DNA of 64,000 bases from Gemmatimonadota bacterium (lineage in GTDB: Bacteria; Gemmatimonadota; Gemmatimonadetes; Gemmatimonadales; Gemmatimonadaceae). Positions within the stretch are counted from its first letter, which is position 1. Each line of letters starts with the position of its first letter. Shown here piece by piece: positions 45,607-55,964 of the stretch. The notes under the pieces are model-generated. The model did not search any database. It was not told where the DNA came from and was given only the letters and a program-made list of their open reading frames with translations. The position numbers were made by a program, and so were the translations under genes. The stretch covers positions 1-64,000 of the forward strand of contig JADKAQ010000024.1 of the NCBI GenBank assembly GCA_016719105.1, written 5' to 3'.

Positions 45607-48375
45607 CTATTCCACCACGAACACCACTGCCGTTCGTGCGGGGATCGTGAAGCGTCCGCTCGCGGTCTCGACGCGCGCCGTCGCCGCCGATCGATCGGCG
45701 GCCGCTGGAGCCCGATGCACGGGGTGCAGGACCCAACGCTTCCCCTTCTCCTCCGGCAGGTCGAGCACGCGCTCCTCGGCGGCGACATTCACGAGATAGA
45801 GCACTTCGCGAAAGCGCGCCCCAGGGTACCCGGCGCCATCGAGGTGCCCGACGATCACCGTCGGGTCCTGCGTCGCCCCAACGTTCCGGAACTGCAGGCG
45901 CTTCGAGACGTCTGCCGCCGTGCGCAGGCGAAAGAGCGTCGAACTCGCGCGGATACGCAGGAGGTCGAGTGCGGCATCGCGCGTCCAGCGAATCTCCGCC
46001 GACGTCGGGGCGATGCTCGTATCGGCCAGCACGGGGCGCATCACCGGCCAATCGTCCTTGTTCCGGTGCGCGGGCGGGAGTCCCCCACCGAAGCCGTTGG
46101 TGGTGTAGCTCCAGTCGAGGCGGTTGAACCAGTCGCCCGAATCGAACGAGTCGCGATCGAGCGACTTGGAGCGGAGGATTTCGATCCCGGCGTGCAGGTA
46201 GGCAATCCCCTGGCTCAGCGCGACGAAGGCGATCCCCAACAGCTGGCTGCGGGCGCGCTGCTCGCGCGACGTCCCGCGCGGGAGGCGCAGGGCATTGAGG
46301 TCGAAGAGCGTGAGGTTGTCGTGGTTCTCCACGTAGTTGACGACCTCGCTCGGCTCCTGCGCATAGCCGGCGGGCTGGCCGCCGTAGTCGAAGCGCGACA
46401 ATGGGCGGCGCACCCCGTCGGCGCCGGTCATCTCGTAGTCGCGCAGCGTCCCGGCGAGCCCCACGCGCGCCAGGTCGGCGGCCCTGAGCCCGTCGGCGCG
46501 GCGGTCGCGCCCGGCATTCGGGGCATTGGGGGCATCGAGCAGTCCGTTGAGCAGCCCCTGGTTGGCCACGAGCCCCTCACCCCCGTCGCAGCAGCCCCCC
46601 CCGCGCAGCGCATCGCGGGCGCGGTCGCTGAAGGTGGCGATTCCGCTCCCACCTAACGATCGCTGCGATGCCTGGACGAATCGCGCCCCGTTCGCCACCT
46701 CGCCAAAGTCCCATCCCTCCCCCAGGAGCGGGATGTGGCGCCCGGCGGCCGCGTCGACGGCGCGTTGCAGCTGGGCCATCGCTCCTCGCGGCTGGTGCCC
46801 CATGAGGTCGAAGCGGAACGAGTCGATGCGATAGTGGCGCGCCCACGTCGCCGTCGACTCGACCATGAGCTTGGCCATCATCGCGTGCTCGGTCGCGGTG
46901 TTCTCGCAGCAGGTGGAGCGCTCCATTGCCCCGTTCGCACTCAGGCGGTGGTAGTAGCCGGGGACGATGCGATCGAGGACCGACTTGGGGGCCTGCCCGG
47001 CGGCAAAGGTGTGGTTGTACACGACGTCCATGCCGACGCGCAGCCCCGCCGCGTGCAGCGCCTGGACCATCGCGCGGAACTCGCGCACGCGACCCGCCGC
47101 GTCATCGGCGTCGGTGGCGTAGCTCCCTTCGGGGACCGTGTAGTGAAAGGGGTCGTAGCCCCAGTTGAAGCAGTCACGATCCCGCACCGCGCTCACGGCC
47201 CCCTGCTGCTGCTCGGAGTTGGCCGCCGCCGACGGGATCGCGGGGACCACGCACCCCACCTCGGGGACGGTCGACAGGTCGTACGCGGGGAGGAGGTGCA
47301 CGTCGGTGATGCCCGCCGAGCCTAACGCGCGCAGGTGGCGCATCCCGGCCGACCGTGGCTCGGTGAAGGCGAGGTACTTCCCGCGCCACGCCGCACGCAC
47401 CGTGGAGTCCTGCGCCGAAAAGTCGCGCACGTGCAGTTCGTAGACCGTGAGGTCGGTGGCGGCGCGCAACGGTGCTGGCCGACGCGCCATGCGCCACCCA
47501 TTCGGCTGCGTGCGCGGGTCGTCCAGCGAGAGCAGGACGCTCCGCCTGGAGTTCGCGGTGAGGGCCACGGCATACGGATCGGTGACGCGATTGCGCACGA
47601 TGCCGACGCCGGGGACGAACAGCTCCACTACATAGAGGTAGCCAGCCCCGCGCACGTGGCCGCGCAGGGGCGCGCGCCAGATGCCAGTCGTCTCGTCGCG
47701 CACGAGCGGCACGACCGTGGCGGAGTCGCCGGTGGCGCGCGGATACACGCAGGCCGCGACCGCGCGCGCCGTCGGCGCCCACACGGCGAGCCCTCCGCCA
47801 GCCGTGCCGAGCGCCTGCAGCGTCGCCCCGAGGTCCGGGGCGTCGGCGGCGCGCGCATACAGGTCATCGAGCGCCCCCGGAAGCTGGATCCCGGTCGCCT
47901 CGAGCACGCGCCCGTCCGCATCCTCCCGGACCAGGACGTGCTGGTCGCGAAGCAAACCAGCCACCTGGTCCCGGCGCTCGACGGGAAGCGTTAGGCGCAC
48001 CCCCGCGGCGAGGAAGCGAAAGCGCTCCGCCACCTCGGCGGGGAGTGGCGACGGATCGCGCGCGAGCGGAATGCGGGCATCGGCCCCCTCGACGGCGGCG
48101 CCGCGCGCCACCTGCAGCGTTGCCCCCGCCGATTTGTAGAGGGCATAGCGCCCGTCGGCGGGGGCCCCCGGCCATTGCAGCTGTTGCCGCGAGAGCCAGT
48201 AGGCCGACGCGCCGGTCTCGGCGTACCGCACGCGCACCAGCGTGTCGGCCAGCGCGGGGGAGACGCACGCCTGCGCCAGTCCCTGCTGGGGCAAGGCGAG
48301 CGCGCGCGAGGGGGTCGGCAGGAGCAACAGCGCGCACGGCGCCAACACGCGAAGGACCGACGCGCGCAGGGTCAT
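45607..48375 (-). CDS. pulA: Secreted type I pullulanase, GH13
   Basis: About 922 aa from ATG 48375 (signal MTLRASVLRVLAPCALLLL). Longer starts at 48414 and 48456 are possible. N-terminal CBM48-like and starch-binding beta domains (VTDPYAVALTANSRRSVLL). GH13 regions: GMDVVYNHTFA, YRIDSFRFDLMGHQ (nucleophile Asp), PLLGEGWDFGE (acid Glu), NYVENHDNLTLFD. Also YNWGYDP-like NWGYDPFHYTVPEGSY. It hydrolyses alpha-1,6 links in pullulan/glycogen in the periplasm or outside. Intact, in line with the other exported carbohydrate enzymes. Confidence 0.9.
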   Translation of the reverse strand: MTLRASVLRVLAPCALLLLPTPSRALALPQQGLAQACVSPALADTLVRVRYAETGASAYWLSRQQLQWPGAPADGRYALYKSAGATLQVARGAAVEGADARIPLARDPSPLPAEVAERFRFLAAGVRLTLPVERRDQVAGLLRDQHVLVREDADGRVLEATGIQLPGALDDLYARAADAPDLGATLQALGTAGGGLAVWAPTARAVAACVYPRATGDSATVVPLVRDETTGIWRAPLRGHVRGAGYLYVVELFVPGVGIVRNRVTDPYAVALTANSRRSVLLSLDDPRTQPNGWRMARRPAPLRAATDLTVYELHVRDFSAQDSTVRAAWRGKYLAFTEPRSAGMRHLRALGSAGITDVHLLPAYDLSTVPEVGCVVPAIPSAAANSEQQQGAVSAVRDRDCFNWGYDPFHYTVPEGSYATDADDAAGRVREFRAMVQALHAAGLRVGMDVVYNHTFAAGQAPKSVLDRIVPGYYHRLSANGAMERSTCCENTATEHAMMAKLMVESTATWARHYRIDSFRFDLMGHQPRGAMAQLQRAVDAAAGRHIPLLGEGWDFGEVANGARFVQASQRSLGGSGIATFSDRARDALRGGGCCDGGEGLVANQGLLNGLLDAPNAPNAGRDRRADGLRAADLARVGLAGTLRDYEMTGADGVRRPLSRFDYGGQPAGYAQEPSEVVNYVENHDNLTLFDLNALRLPRGTSREQRARSQLLGIAFVALSQGIAYLHAGIEILRSKSLDRDSFDSGDWFNRLDWSYTTNGFGGGLPPAHRNKDDWPVMRPVLADTSIAPTSAEIRWTRDAALDLLRIRASSTLFRLRTAADVSKRLQFRNVGATQDPTVIVGHLDGAGYPGARFREVLYLVNVAAEERVLDLPEEKGKRWVLHPVHRAPAAADRSAATARVETASGRFTIPARTAVVFVVE

Positions 48376-48523
48376 CGCGCGCGTCGAACAGACCGATCGG
48401 GGCACGCGCGACATCGTTTTGGCGAGGAGGAAAGCGGGCGACGAGAGTGGCGGCATGACTTCAAGCTACTGGCCTCCGCGGCTTCGGCCATACGCACGAC
48501 GGGGCGACGTCTCGGCGCGCCGC

Positions 48524-51500
48524 TCAGCGTTCGGATATCGTGGCCCGTGCCCGTTCACGATGTCGCTGCAGCACGCGCACCTCCGGATCGATGACCAACT
48601 CGTCCGGACGCGACGAGAGCGTCCACTGCGCGCGCGCCGTTCGACCGGCGCCGAGCATCACCCGCTGTCGACCGTCAGCGATCGCCTCGCCGTTCCGCCT
48701 GGCGTCGACATCGACGCTGATCGTCCCGGTTCCGGCGTTTCGGATGACGGCGTCGCAACGCCATGCCGTCCCCTGCCGCTGGCACTGGCTTCGGTCGATG
48801 GCCAACTCGGGGAGTGCCGTGCTCCCTAACCACTGCGCCACCTCGAGCTCCAGCGCCACGGGGTCTGGCGCCACCGCACGCAGGGATTCGAGCAATGAGG
48901 CCGGAGTGGCCGCGGTCCCCAGCCGCTGGTGCCGCGCGATGAGTTGCTGCAACGCCGCGAAGGTCCGCCGCTCCCCAAGGTGCTGGTGCAGCATCCACAT
49001 GGCCCACGCCCCGCGCTTCTGCAGCACGGACTCGTCCGCCGTCCCGTCTTCCGACGTCTCGAGAATGGGTCGCTCCCTGCTCGTCGAGCGCCCGGCGAGG
49101 TACTGTGCCTCGAGCGCACGGGCGAAGGCCATGCGCGCCTGCGGGCCCAGTTCGGCGTCGATGAGGAGGAGCGCCGAGTAGTCGGCCAGTCCCTCGGCGA
49201 GCATTCCGGTTCCCGGGCCTTCGGCAATGTTGAGCAGGTGCCCCCACCACTGGTGCGCGGCTTCGTGCGCCGCGACGGCAAAGGCGAGCCCGCCACGCAC
49301 CCCCTCCGGTGTGCGCCACCCTAACCCTTCGGAGACGGCGATGGTCGTCGGGTAGGCGGTGGCCTGCGTCTCGAGGTCCGGGGACTCGGCCAGCCGCAGT
49401 TCCTGCCACGGATACGGGGCGTACCACTCGGCGTAGCGAGTGCGCGCCGCCCGGAGCGCGTGCAGGACGTTAGGCGCCCTGGACGCGTGCGCCGCCAGGT
49501 GAAAGACGGCGGCCCCCGGGGCGCGCGCCACGTTCCACCGTCCCGCCATGAGCGAGAGCGCGCCGACCGGGTGCTCGGTGGCCCAGGTGACGGTCGAACG
49601 GTTGCCCACGGTTTCCTGTGCGACCAGGTCGCCGACACCGTTCACCGTGTACTGGCTTGGCGCGCTCACGGTCATGCGCGACGTGAAGCCACGCGCGTCG
49701 CGCTCGGCGCCGACGAGTGCCGGGAGGAAGGCCCCGCGATGGGTGGAGAGGACCGTCGCCTCGGGGAGGATGTAGCTCGAGGCGCCGCCGCCGTTGCGCG
49801 TGTAGCGGGCCGGCATGGTGGCCCGATAGCGAAAGCCGACGCGCACGCGCTCGCCCGGACGCAGCGGCGCGGTGAGCGCCACCTCTACGGTGTCGCGCAC
49901 TCGCCGTCCCGTCGAGCGCTCGGCGCCGCCCTCCCATATCACCTCGCCGAGGACGGCGGGGACGTGAAAGCGCAGCGACTGCAGCGTCGAGGCGCCACTG
50001 TTCTCGACGTCGTACGTACCGCGCGCGCCCATCGTGTGCGCCTGCGGCTCCAGTTCGATGGTGAGGTCGATGTGTGCGAGGCGCGTCCCGAACGGTGCAC
50101 CCTCCCGCGCACCGGTGGCCGGCAGGCCTTCGCTCGCTGCTGATGCCACGCTCGCCCCGCGCGCTGGCGCTGCGCGGTCGATGCGCACCGCCAACAACCC
50201 GGCGGCGACGGCGGGGACGACCGCGAGCGGAGCGAGGCGCCATCCGGCGCGCAGGACATGCACGGGGCGCCGGCGTTCCTTCCCGCGGGACACGTCACGC
50301 TCGGTGCGCGCAAAGGCGCGGCTGGCGACGGCGAAGCAGAGCGCCGCCGAGCCTAACGCGAGCAGGCGGTTGAGCAGCAGGGGGGGACCGTTGAGCGGGA
50401 ACGGGCCGAAGTCGGTCCATCGCAGCGCTCCCCAGAGCGGCCAGTTGGAGAGCCAGGTCATCCCGCCGCCCATGAAGTGCGCAGCGGTGAGCACCAGCGT
50501 GGCCAGGCCGATCGCCAGCGCGCTGGTGCGCTGTCGCACGACCACCATCACCGCCATGACGAACGACGTCCAGAGGATGAAGGTGGGGGCGAGGACGAGG
50601 CCAAAGACGAGCAGCAGAGGCCCGGCCTCGATGCGCGCTCCGGGCTGCAGCACCGCGGCGCCGATCCCGCCGACGACGCACACCGCCAGGAGCACGACGA
50701 CGAGGGTGAGCGCCGCGATTCCCCTCCCGCTGAGCATCGCGGTCGTGGGGATCGGCGACGACAGGGCGAGCGACTCGAAGCCGGTGGCGCGATCGCGGTG
50801 CATCATCTCCACCACCGTGAAGAGGAGGTAGAGGCAGACGAGTACCGTGACGACCGGGATGGTGCGGACCGCGAAGTCACCGGCCGAGGTGAGGAGCGGG
50901 AGGCCGTAGTCGTCCACTTCGCCCCCGCCCACCTCCATGACGATGGCGAGGAGGGCGAGCCCGAAGAGATACCCCGCCGGCTGCGCACGCAGTTCGCGCA
51001 ACTCGGCGGTGAGCACGGTGCGGAGCCCGGTAAACCACCCTGGGGCGCGGCTCTGCATCCGCAACTCACCCAACGGGGCAAAGGTCGCACGGGTGGGACG
51101 CGCGGTGACGGCCGTCGCTGCGCCTGACGGCGGCGCGTCCGTGCGGCGGGCGCGCCGCACGCCGAGGGCCCAGACCGCGGCGGCGGGGACCATCAGCGTG
51201 AGCAAGCGGCCCGCGACAATCGTGGCATCGAGCGCCAACGGTGCGGTGTTGTAGTAGCCGAGGCCACGATCCTCGGCGAAGAGCGAATGGGAGAGCCAGC
51301 GCAGCCCGGTGGGATCGAGCACCATGAGCGTATGATCGAGCCACGGCGCGATCCCGACCGGGTGCCAGTTCCAGAAGAGGGCGAACTGCGCCACGTACAG
51401 CGCGGTCGGGAGTGCGTAGACCAGCATCGGGCGGCGTGTGGCGGCACCGAGTGAGAAGGCAAGACCGGCCATCCACAGCACCCCGGGCAGGGCAAGGACG

Positions 51501-51973
51501 ACCAATGGGACGACGTACGACGCCAGCGAGAAGGGGCCGCGCGCCACGCCGCCGACCCCCAACTCCCGGAAGGCCATCACGACCAGCAGGTGCACACCTA
51601 ACGCGAGCAGCAGGGCCGCGACGACGCCCGCCAGCTTGGCCACCAAGTATTCGCGCGTGCTCACCGGTGAGCTGCCGATCAGATCGGTCATCCCCACTTC
51701 GTCGTCGCGCAGGACGGTCAGCCCGGCCATGAGCGCGACGAAGAAGGGATAGACGAAGAACGCACTCATCGCGAAGGTCGGGGCGAGCGCGTGCACCGAG
51801 TTGGCGAAGGCGCGCACCCCATCCACCGTCTCCCCACCGCCGCGAATCATCGCCACGGGGTTGAGCGTGCTGGTGGCCGCCACGACGATCAGGAGCAGCG
51901 TCCAGAACGGCGCGCCACGCAGCTGCGTGCGCAGTTCGAGCGAGGCGATCGCCTGCATACGCGCGCGTGGCAT
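48524..51973 (-). CDS. ABC-2 permease fused to an M1-family metallopeptidase
   Basis: About 1,149 aa from ATG 51973 (overlapping the ATPase stop). Residues 1-570: about 12 TM helices in two ABC-2-like halves (LELRTQLRGAPFWTLLLIVV, EYLVAKLAGVVAALLLALGV). Residues 600-1149: extracytoplasmic M1 gluzincin domain with HEAAHQWWGHLLNIAEG (zinc HExxH) and the downstream Glu in MLAEGLADYS. The permease-peptidase fusion is a known type but remains uncharacterised. Partner: ATPase at 51973-52866. Confidence 0.85.
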   Translation of the reverse strand: MPRARMQAIASLELRTQLRGAPFWTLLLIVVAATSTLNPVAMIRGGGETVDGVRAFANSVHALAPTFAMSAFFVYPFFVALMAGLTVLRDDEVGMTDLIGSSPVSTREYLVAKLAGVVAALLLALGVHLLVVMAFRELGVGGVARGPFSLASYVVPLVVLALPGVLWMAGLAFSLGAATRRPMLVYALPTALYVAQFALFWNWHPVGIAPWLDHTLMVLDPTGLRWLSHSLFAEDRGLGYYNTAPLALDATIVAGRLLTLMVPAAAVWALGVRRARRTDAPPSGAATAVTARPTRATFAPLGELRMQSRAPGWFTGLRTVLTAELRELRAQPAGYLFGLALLAIVMEVGGGEVDDYGLPLLTSAGDFAVRTIPVVTVLVCLYLLFTVVEMMHRDRATGFESLALSSPIPTTAMLSGRGIAALTLVVVLLAVCVVGGIGAAVLQPGARIEAGPLLLVFGLVLAPTFILWTSFVMAVMVVVRQRTSALAIGLATLVLTAAHFMGGGMTWLSNWPLWGALRWTDFGPFPLNGPPLLLNRLLALGSAALCFAVASRAFARTERDVSRGKERRRPVHVLRAGWRLAPLAVVPAVAAGLLAVRIDRAAPARGASVASAASEGLPATGAREGAPFGTRLAHIDLTIELEPQAHTMGARGTYDVENSGASTLQSLRFHVPAVLGEVIWEGGAERSTGRRVRDTVEVALTAPLRPGERVRVGFRYRATMPARYTRNGGGASSYILPEATVLSTHRGAFLPALVGAERDARGFTSRMTVSAPSQYTVNGVGDLVAQETVGNRSTVTWATEHPVGALSLMAGRWNVARAPGAAVFHLAAHASRAPNVLHALRAARTRYAEWYAPYPWQELRLAESPDLETQATAYPTTIAVSEGLGWRTPEGVRGGLAFAVAAHEAAHQWWGHLLNIAEGPGTGMLAEGLADYSALLLIDAELGPQARMAFARALEAQYLAGRSTSRERPILETSEDGTADESVLQKRGAWAMWMLHQHLGERRTFAALQQLIARHQRLGTAATPASLLESLRAVAPDPVALELEVAQWLGSTALPELAIDRSQCQRQGTAWRCDAVIRNAGTGTISVDVDARRNGEAIADGRQRVMLGAGRTARAQWTLSSRPDELVIDPEVRVLQRHRERARATISER

Positions 51974-52866
51974 CACGCCACACCGCGCAGCGACGGATGT
52001 CGCGATTGCGTCAGGAGCAGGTAGGCATCGTCGAGCTTGGCCTGGACGCCGTGAAAACCGTCGGGGACCACGCCGTCCGGGGCGTGCACGCGCAGCCGAT
52101 GGCGCCCCTCGACCAGGTACGATTCGGTCACGTGGAAGCGCGCGCTGATCGCCTCGAGGGCGTTGCGCCCCACTTCGCCCTCGAACATCGCCCCGGCCAG
52201 CGCGTCGCGTGCAGCCGACGGCGTGGTGGAGGCGAGGATCGTCCCCTGGTGCAGCACCGCAAAACGCGGGCAGAGGACGGCGACGTCGTCCACGATGTGC
52301 GTCGACAGGAGCACGATACGCGACTCGGCGAGTTCGGCCAGCAATCGATAGAAGCGAAGGCGCTCTTCGGGATCGAGACCGGCCGTCGGTTCGTCGACGA
52401 TGATCAGGCGCGGGTCGCCCGCGATGGCCTGCGCGATCCCCAGTCGCTGGCGCATCCCGCCCGAGTAGCTCCGGACCGGTCGTCGTGCGGCCGCGCCGAG
52501 GTTCACGCGTTCGAGCAGCGCCTCCACGAGGGCATCGATCCCGCCCGGGTGCGACACCCCCTTCAGCTGCAACATGTGGCGCAGCATGGCGTGCCCCGTC
52601 AGGTGCGGATAGAACCCGAAGTACTGCGGGAGGTAGCCCAGCCTGGGCCAGAGGCGTTCCGGGTGCCCCGTGATGTCGTCGCCGTCGAGGATGATGTGCC
52701 CGGCGGACGGCTCGAGCAGCCCGGCGAGGATCCGCATGAAGGTCGTCTTCCCCGCCCCGTTAGGGCCCAGCAGGCCGAACATCCCGGTGGGGACATCGAG
52801 CGAGGTGCCACGGAGCGCGTGCACGGGACCGGGATACCACTTGGCGAGGGCGCGGATCTCGAGCAT
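51973..52866 (-). CDS. ABC transporter ATP-binding protein
   Basis: 297 aa. Walker A LLGPNGAGKTTFM, Q-loop LGYLPQYFGFYP, signature YSGGMRQRLGIA, Walker B LIIVDEPTAGLDP, H-loop LLSTHIVDDV. Intact. Overlaps the fused permease-peptidase gene by a few bases, so the two form one transporter. The C-terminal extension (MFEGEVGRNALEAISARF) is common for this group. Confidence 0.9.
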   Translation of the reverse strand: MLEIRALAKWYPGPVHALRGTSLDVPTGMFGLLGPNGAGKTTFMRILAGLLEPSAGHIILDGDDITGHPERLWPRLGYLPQYFGFYPHLTGHAMLRHMLQLKGVSHPGGIDALVEALLERVNLGAAARRPVRSYSGGMRQRLGIAQAIAGDPRLIIVDEPTAGLDPEERLRFYRLLAELAESRIVLLSTHIVDDVAVLCPRFAVLHQGTILASTTPSAARDALAGAMFEGEVGRNALEAISARFHVTESYLVEGRHRLRVHAPDGVVPDGFHGVQAKLDDAYLLLTQSRHPSLRGVA

Positions 52867-53116
52867 GGCGGCGGCGGAGGCAGCGAGGAGGAGGGGGGAA
52901 CGTGTCGAGCACGGGCGGGTGTGCGATCGTACGCTGGGTGACGATGGGGCGTTTCACCCCCCTCAGGTGCGGGACGCTTGTCCTATCTTCGTGCACGGCG
53001 GCGTCCCCAACCCGGCCTTGGGCCCCTACATTCGTACGTTGGTCGCCGCGTCACGCCGTCTCGCTCGCGCAGGGTCTTTCGCCCCGCGAGGCTCCCTTCG
53101 CCCTTCCCTCCCCCAT

Positions 53117-54768
53117 ATGTCCGCCGCACGCACCCGCACGCTGCTCGCCAGCGCACTCGTCATCGCCGCGAGCACCCCGCTCGCCGCGCAGCAGGAGGTC
53201 GTCGACAGCACCACGCTCCGCCGCTTCTACCAGGAGGAGTGGACCAGCGGGCAGGTGATGTCGATCGCCAGCTGGCTCACCGACGTCCATGGCCCCCGCC
53301 TCACGGGGTCGCCAGGCGCAAAGGCCGCCGGCGAATGGGCGGTGAAGACGATGAAGGAGTGGGGGCTGTCGAACGTGGGGTTCGAGTACTGGAGCCCCCG
53401 GTTCCCCGGGTGGCGCAACGACCGCCTCACGGTGCAGGTGCTCTCGCCGACCCCCTTCGAGGTCGACGCGGCACCGCGCGCGTGGTCGGCCGGCACCTCG
53501 GGACCGGTCAAGGGCGAGGCGAAGCTCGTGATCATGACGAGCTGGGGCGACACGACCAAGTACGCGGGGGCGTTGCGCGGCGCGCTCGTCCTGCTGGGCG
53601 CCCCCCCGCAACTCGCGCCGCACCTCAAGGCCGACGCCAAGCGGTACACGGATGAGGAGCTGGACAAGATGGCCGCAGCAGGCGTCCCCGATCCCCGCTC
53701 CGGGGGCTTCGCGATTCCGCGCAACCCGGCCGCGATGGGGGCGATGGCGCGTCGTTTCGCCGGCACGACGCTTCGCCCGGCGAACGACACGGCCGCGCTT
53801 CGCTGGTTCTCGCGCCAGGGCGTCGCGGCGATCCTGCTCCCGGCACGCGGCGACGACGGCACGATCTTCACCGACAACGGCTCGCCGCGCACCCCCGGCG
53901 TTGCCCAGGTGCCCATGGTCCACGTGGCAGGCGAGCACTACGGGCGCATCGCCCGCATCCTCGAAAAGGGGATCCCGGTCACAATCGCCCTCGACATGGC
54001 GAACACCGTGACGCCCGAGGCCGAATCGTTCAACATCGTTGCCGAGATTCCCGGGACCGACCCGGCGCTCAAGGACGAGGTGGTCATGCTGGGGGCGCAC
54101 TTCGACTCGTGGCACGCGGGGACCGGCGCCACCGACAATGCCGCCGGGACGGCGGTGATGATGGAGGCCCTGCGCCTGATCAAGACGAGCGGGCTCAAGC
54201 CGCGCCGCACGATCCGCATCGGCCTGTGGACGGGAGAGGAACAGGGGCTATTCGGTTCACGCGAGTACGTCGCGCGCCACCTGGGCGAACGCGTGTTTCG
54301 CGTGGACTCGAACGGCTTTACCCCTACCGATACCGTGCAAGCCCTCCCCGCCTACGAGAAGCACGCCGGCTACTTCAACGTGGACAATGGGACGGGGAAG
54401 ATTCGTGGTGTGTACCTGCAGGGGAACACGCAGGTGAAGGACGCCTTCTCGGCGTGGATCGCTCCGCTCAAGGACAAGGGGGTCACGACCGTCTCCCCGG
54501 CCAACACGAGCGGCACGGACCATCAGGCCTTCGACGCCATCGGCCTGGGGGCTGGCAGTTCATCCAGGACCCGGTGGACTACGACACGCGCACGCACCAC
54601 AGCAACCAGGACCTCTTCGAGCGGCTCGTGCCCGACGACATGAAGCACAATGCCGCGGTGGTGGCGGGCTTCGTGTGGCAGGCCGCGCAGCGCAGCACGA
54701 AGCTCCCGGGCAAGGCTGGCTGGCCGATCGTCGTGCAGGACAAGCGCGCGAAGCCGATCTCGGAATAG
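53117..54768 (+). CDS. Exported M28-family metallopeptidase (one frameshift)
   Basis: From ATG 53117, signal peptide MSAARTRTLLASALVIAAST. A PA-like insert (about residues 130-300) precedes the M28 domain with zinc ligands: GAHFDSWHAGTGATDNAAGT (His, Asp), LWTGEEQGLFGSREY (catalytic Glu-Glu), and GTDHQAFDAIG (His). One indel near 54550 puts the last 70 residues (WQFIQDPVDYDTRTHHSNQD) in another frame; the His in RTHHSNQD is a further conserved site. About 550 aa when joined. An aminopeptidase acting outside the cytoplasm. Divergent from the ABC/M1 operon. Confidence 0.8.
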
Positions 54769-54811
54769 GAGCGCGGGCGTGTGAGGGCCGGCCTCACCGC
54801 CGCCCACCAAC

Positions 54812-54864
54812 ACGTTGGGGTCAGCCTCATCGAACGATCTATTCGATGGCGCTGACCCCAACGT
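54812..54864. repeat. Dispersed hairpin element, copy 2
   Basis: Perfect 14-bp outer arms ACGTTGGGGTCAGC and GCTGACCCCAACGT, inner stem CATCGAA/TTCGATG, 7-nt loop CGATCTA and 2-nt internal bulges. Same fold as 45061-45106, with sequence drift that keeps pairing. It lies between the convergent stops of the M28 peptidase (54768) and SCO1 (54892). Confidence 0.75.
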
Positions 54865-54891
54865 GCAAAAGCCGGAACGCCCGGGACCTGG

Positions 54892-55482
54892 CTACGATTC
54901 GTCAGCCAGGATCTGCCGGATCCCCGCCACGATCTGGTCGACCGTGGCCTCGTACGGAAACTGCAGTCGCACGCGCCCCTTGGCATCGAGCGCGTACAGC
55001 GTGGTGGAGTGCGAGACCGTGTACGGCGCCGCCGACTCAGGCGTCGGGACGATCTCGTACTTCGCCCCATACAACTTGACCACCGTGTCGACTTCCTCGC
55101 GCGTCCCGGTGAGGCCCAGGGCGTCGAGGTCGAACTGGTCGAGGTCGGCCTTGAGCACCTCGGGGGTATCGCGCTCGGGATCGACGGTGATGTAGAGCGT
55201 CTTCACCTTCGGGCGATCCTCTCCCAGGCGGCGTGTCACCGAGGAGAGCTTGGAAAGGGTGGTGGGGCAGACGTCGGGACAGAAGCTGTAGCCGAAGAAG
55301 ATCAGCACCACCTTGCCCCGTTGCGAGGCGAGCTCGAAGCGCTGGCTCGTGTGGTCGGTCAACGAGAAGTCGCCGCCGATGGGCTCGATGGGGAGCGCCG
55401 GCTTCCGGTCGCATGCGCCGGCCGCCACCGTGAGGGCGACGAGCGCGAGCGCGCGCCCCCACGAGCCGCGCCGCCCGATCAC
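54892..55482 (-). CDS. SCO1/SenC copper-delivery lipoprotein
   Basis: 196 aa from ATG 55482, overlapping the PCuAC stop (ATGA). Signal with lipobox-like AAGAC. Thioredoxin fold with GDFSLTDHTSQRFELASQRG, the copper motif SFCPDVCPTTL (CxxxC), and the distal His in YTVSHSTTLYALD. SCO1 carries copper to the CuA site of cytochrome oxidase or acts as its thiol reductase. Last gene of the copper operon. Intact. Confidence 0.9.
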   Translation of the reverse strand: MIGRRGSWGRALALVALTVAAGACDRKPALPIEPIGGDFSLTDHTSQRFELASQRGKVVLIFFGYSFCPDVCPTTLSKLSSVTRRLGEDRPKVKTLYITVDPERDTPEVLKADLDQFDLDALGLTGTREEVDTVVKLYGAKYEIVPTPESAAPYTVSHSTTLYALDAKGRVRLQFPYEATVDQIVAGIRQILADES

Positions 55483-55964
55483 GGCATCGCTCCGGGCTTG
55501 CGCACGCCGGCCATGAGCATGACGGTGGATCCGTCGTCCAGCGTGAGCGTCACGTGGATCGAGTCGCCAGCCGCAAGCGGACGCTTGAGGCCGAAGAGCA
55601 TCAGGTGCAGTCCGCCCGGCTTGAGCTCGGTCTTGCCGCCGGCGGGGATCTCGATCGACTTCACGGGCGACATCTTCATCATCGTGCCGTCGCGCACCAT
55701 CTCATGCAGCTCGAGCTTCTCGGCCACATCGGCGGTGCCGCTCACCACGGAGCGTGCCACCGTCCCGGGGTTCTCGAGGACGAGGAAGGCCCCCGTGACC
55801 TTGCGCGCCCCGGTTGCCTCGCGCACCCAGGCGTCCTTCGCCGTGACCTTGGCGCCCTGCGCCTGCACGGGCGCGGCGAACACGGCGAATGCCACCAGCG
55901 CCGCGGCCAGCGCGCCGATCGGGGAGGGGCGCAGCGTGCGCGCCGGGGAGGATATCGGTTTCAT
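55479..55964 (-). CDS. PCuAC copper chaperone (canonical)
   Basis: 161 aa from ATG 55964, overlapping the cytochrome gene stop (ATGA). Signal SPIGALAAALVAFAVFAAPV. The mature domain keeps the full copper-binding set H...M...H-x-M: LELHEMVRDGTMMKM and KPGGLHLMLFGL. Known PCuAC proteins pass Cu(I) to SCO1 and to CuA. The chief metal-binding member of the three PCuAC-like genes in this operon. Confidence 0.9.
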   Translation of the reverse strand: MKPISSPARTLRPSPIGALAAALVAFAVFAAPVQAQGAKVTAKDAWVREATGARKVTGAFLVLENPGTVARSVVSGTADVAEKLELHEMVRDGTMMKMSPVKSIEIPAGGKTELKPGGLHLMLFGLKRPLAAGDSIHVTLTLDDGSTVMLMAGVRKPGAMP

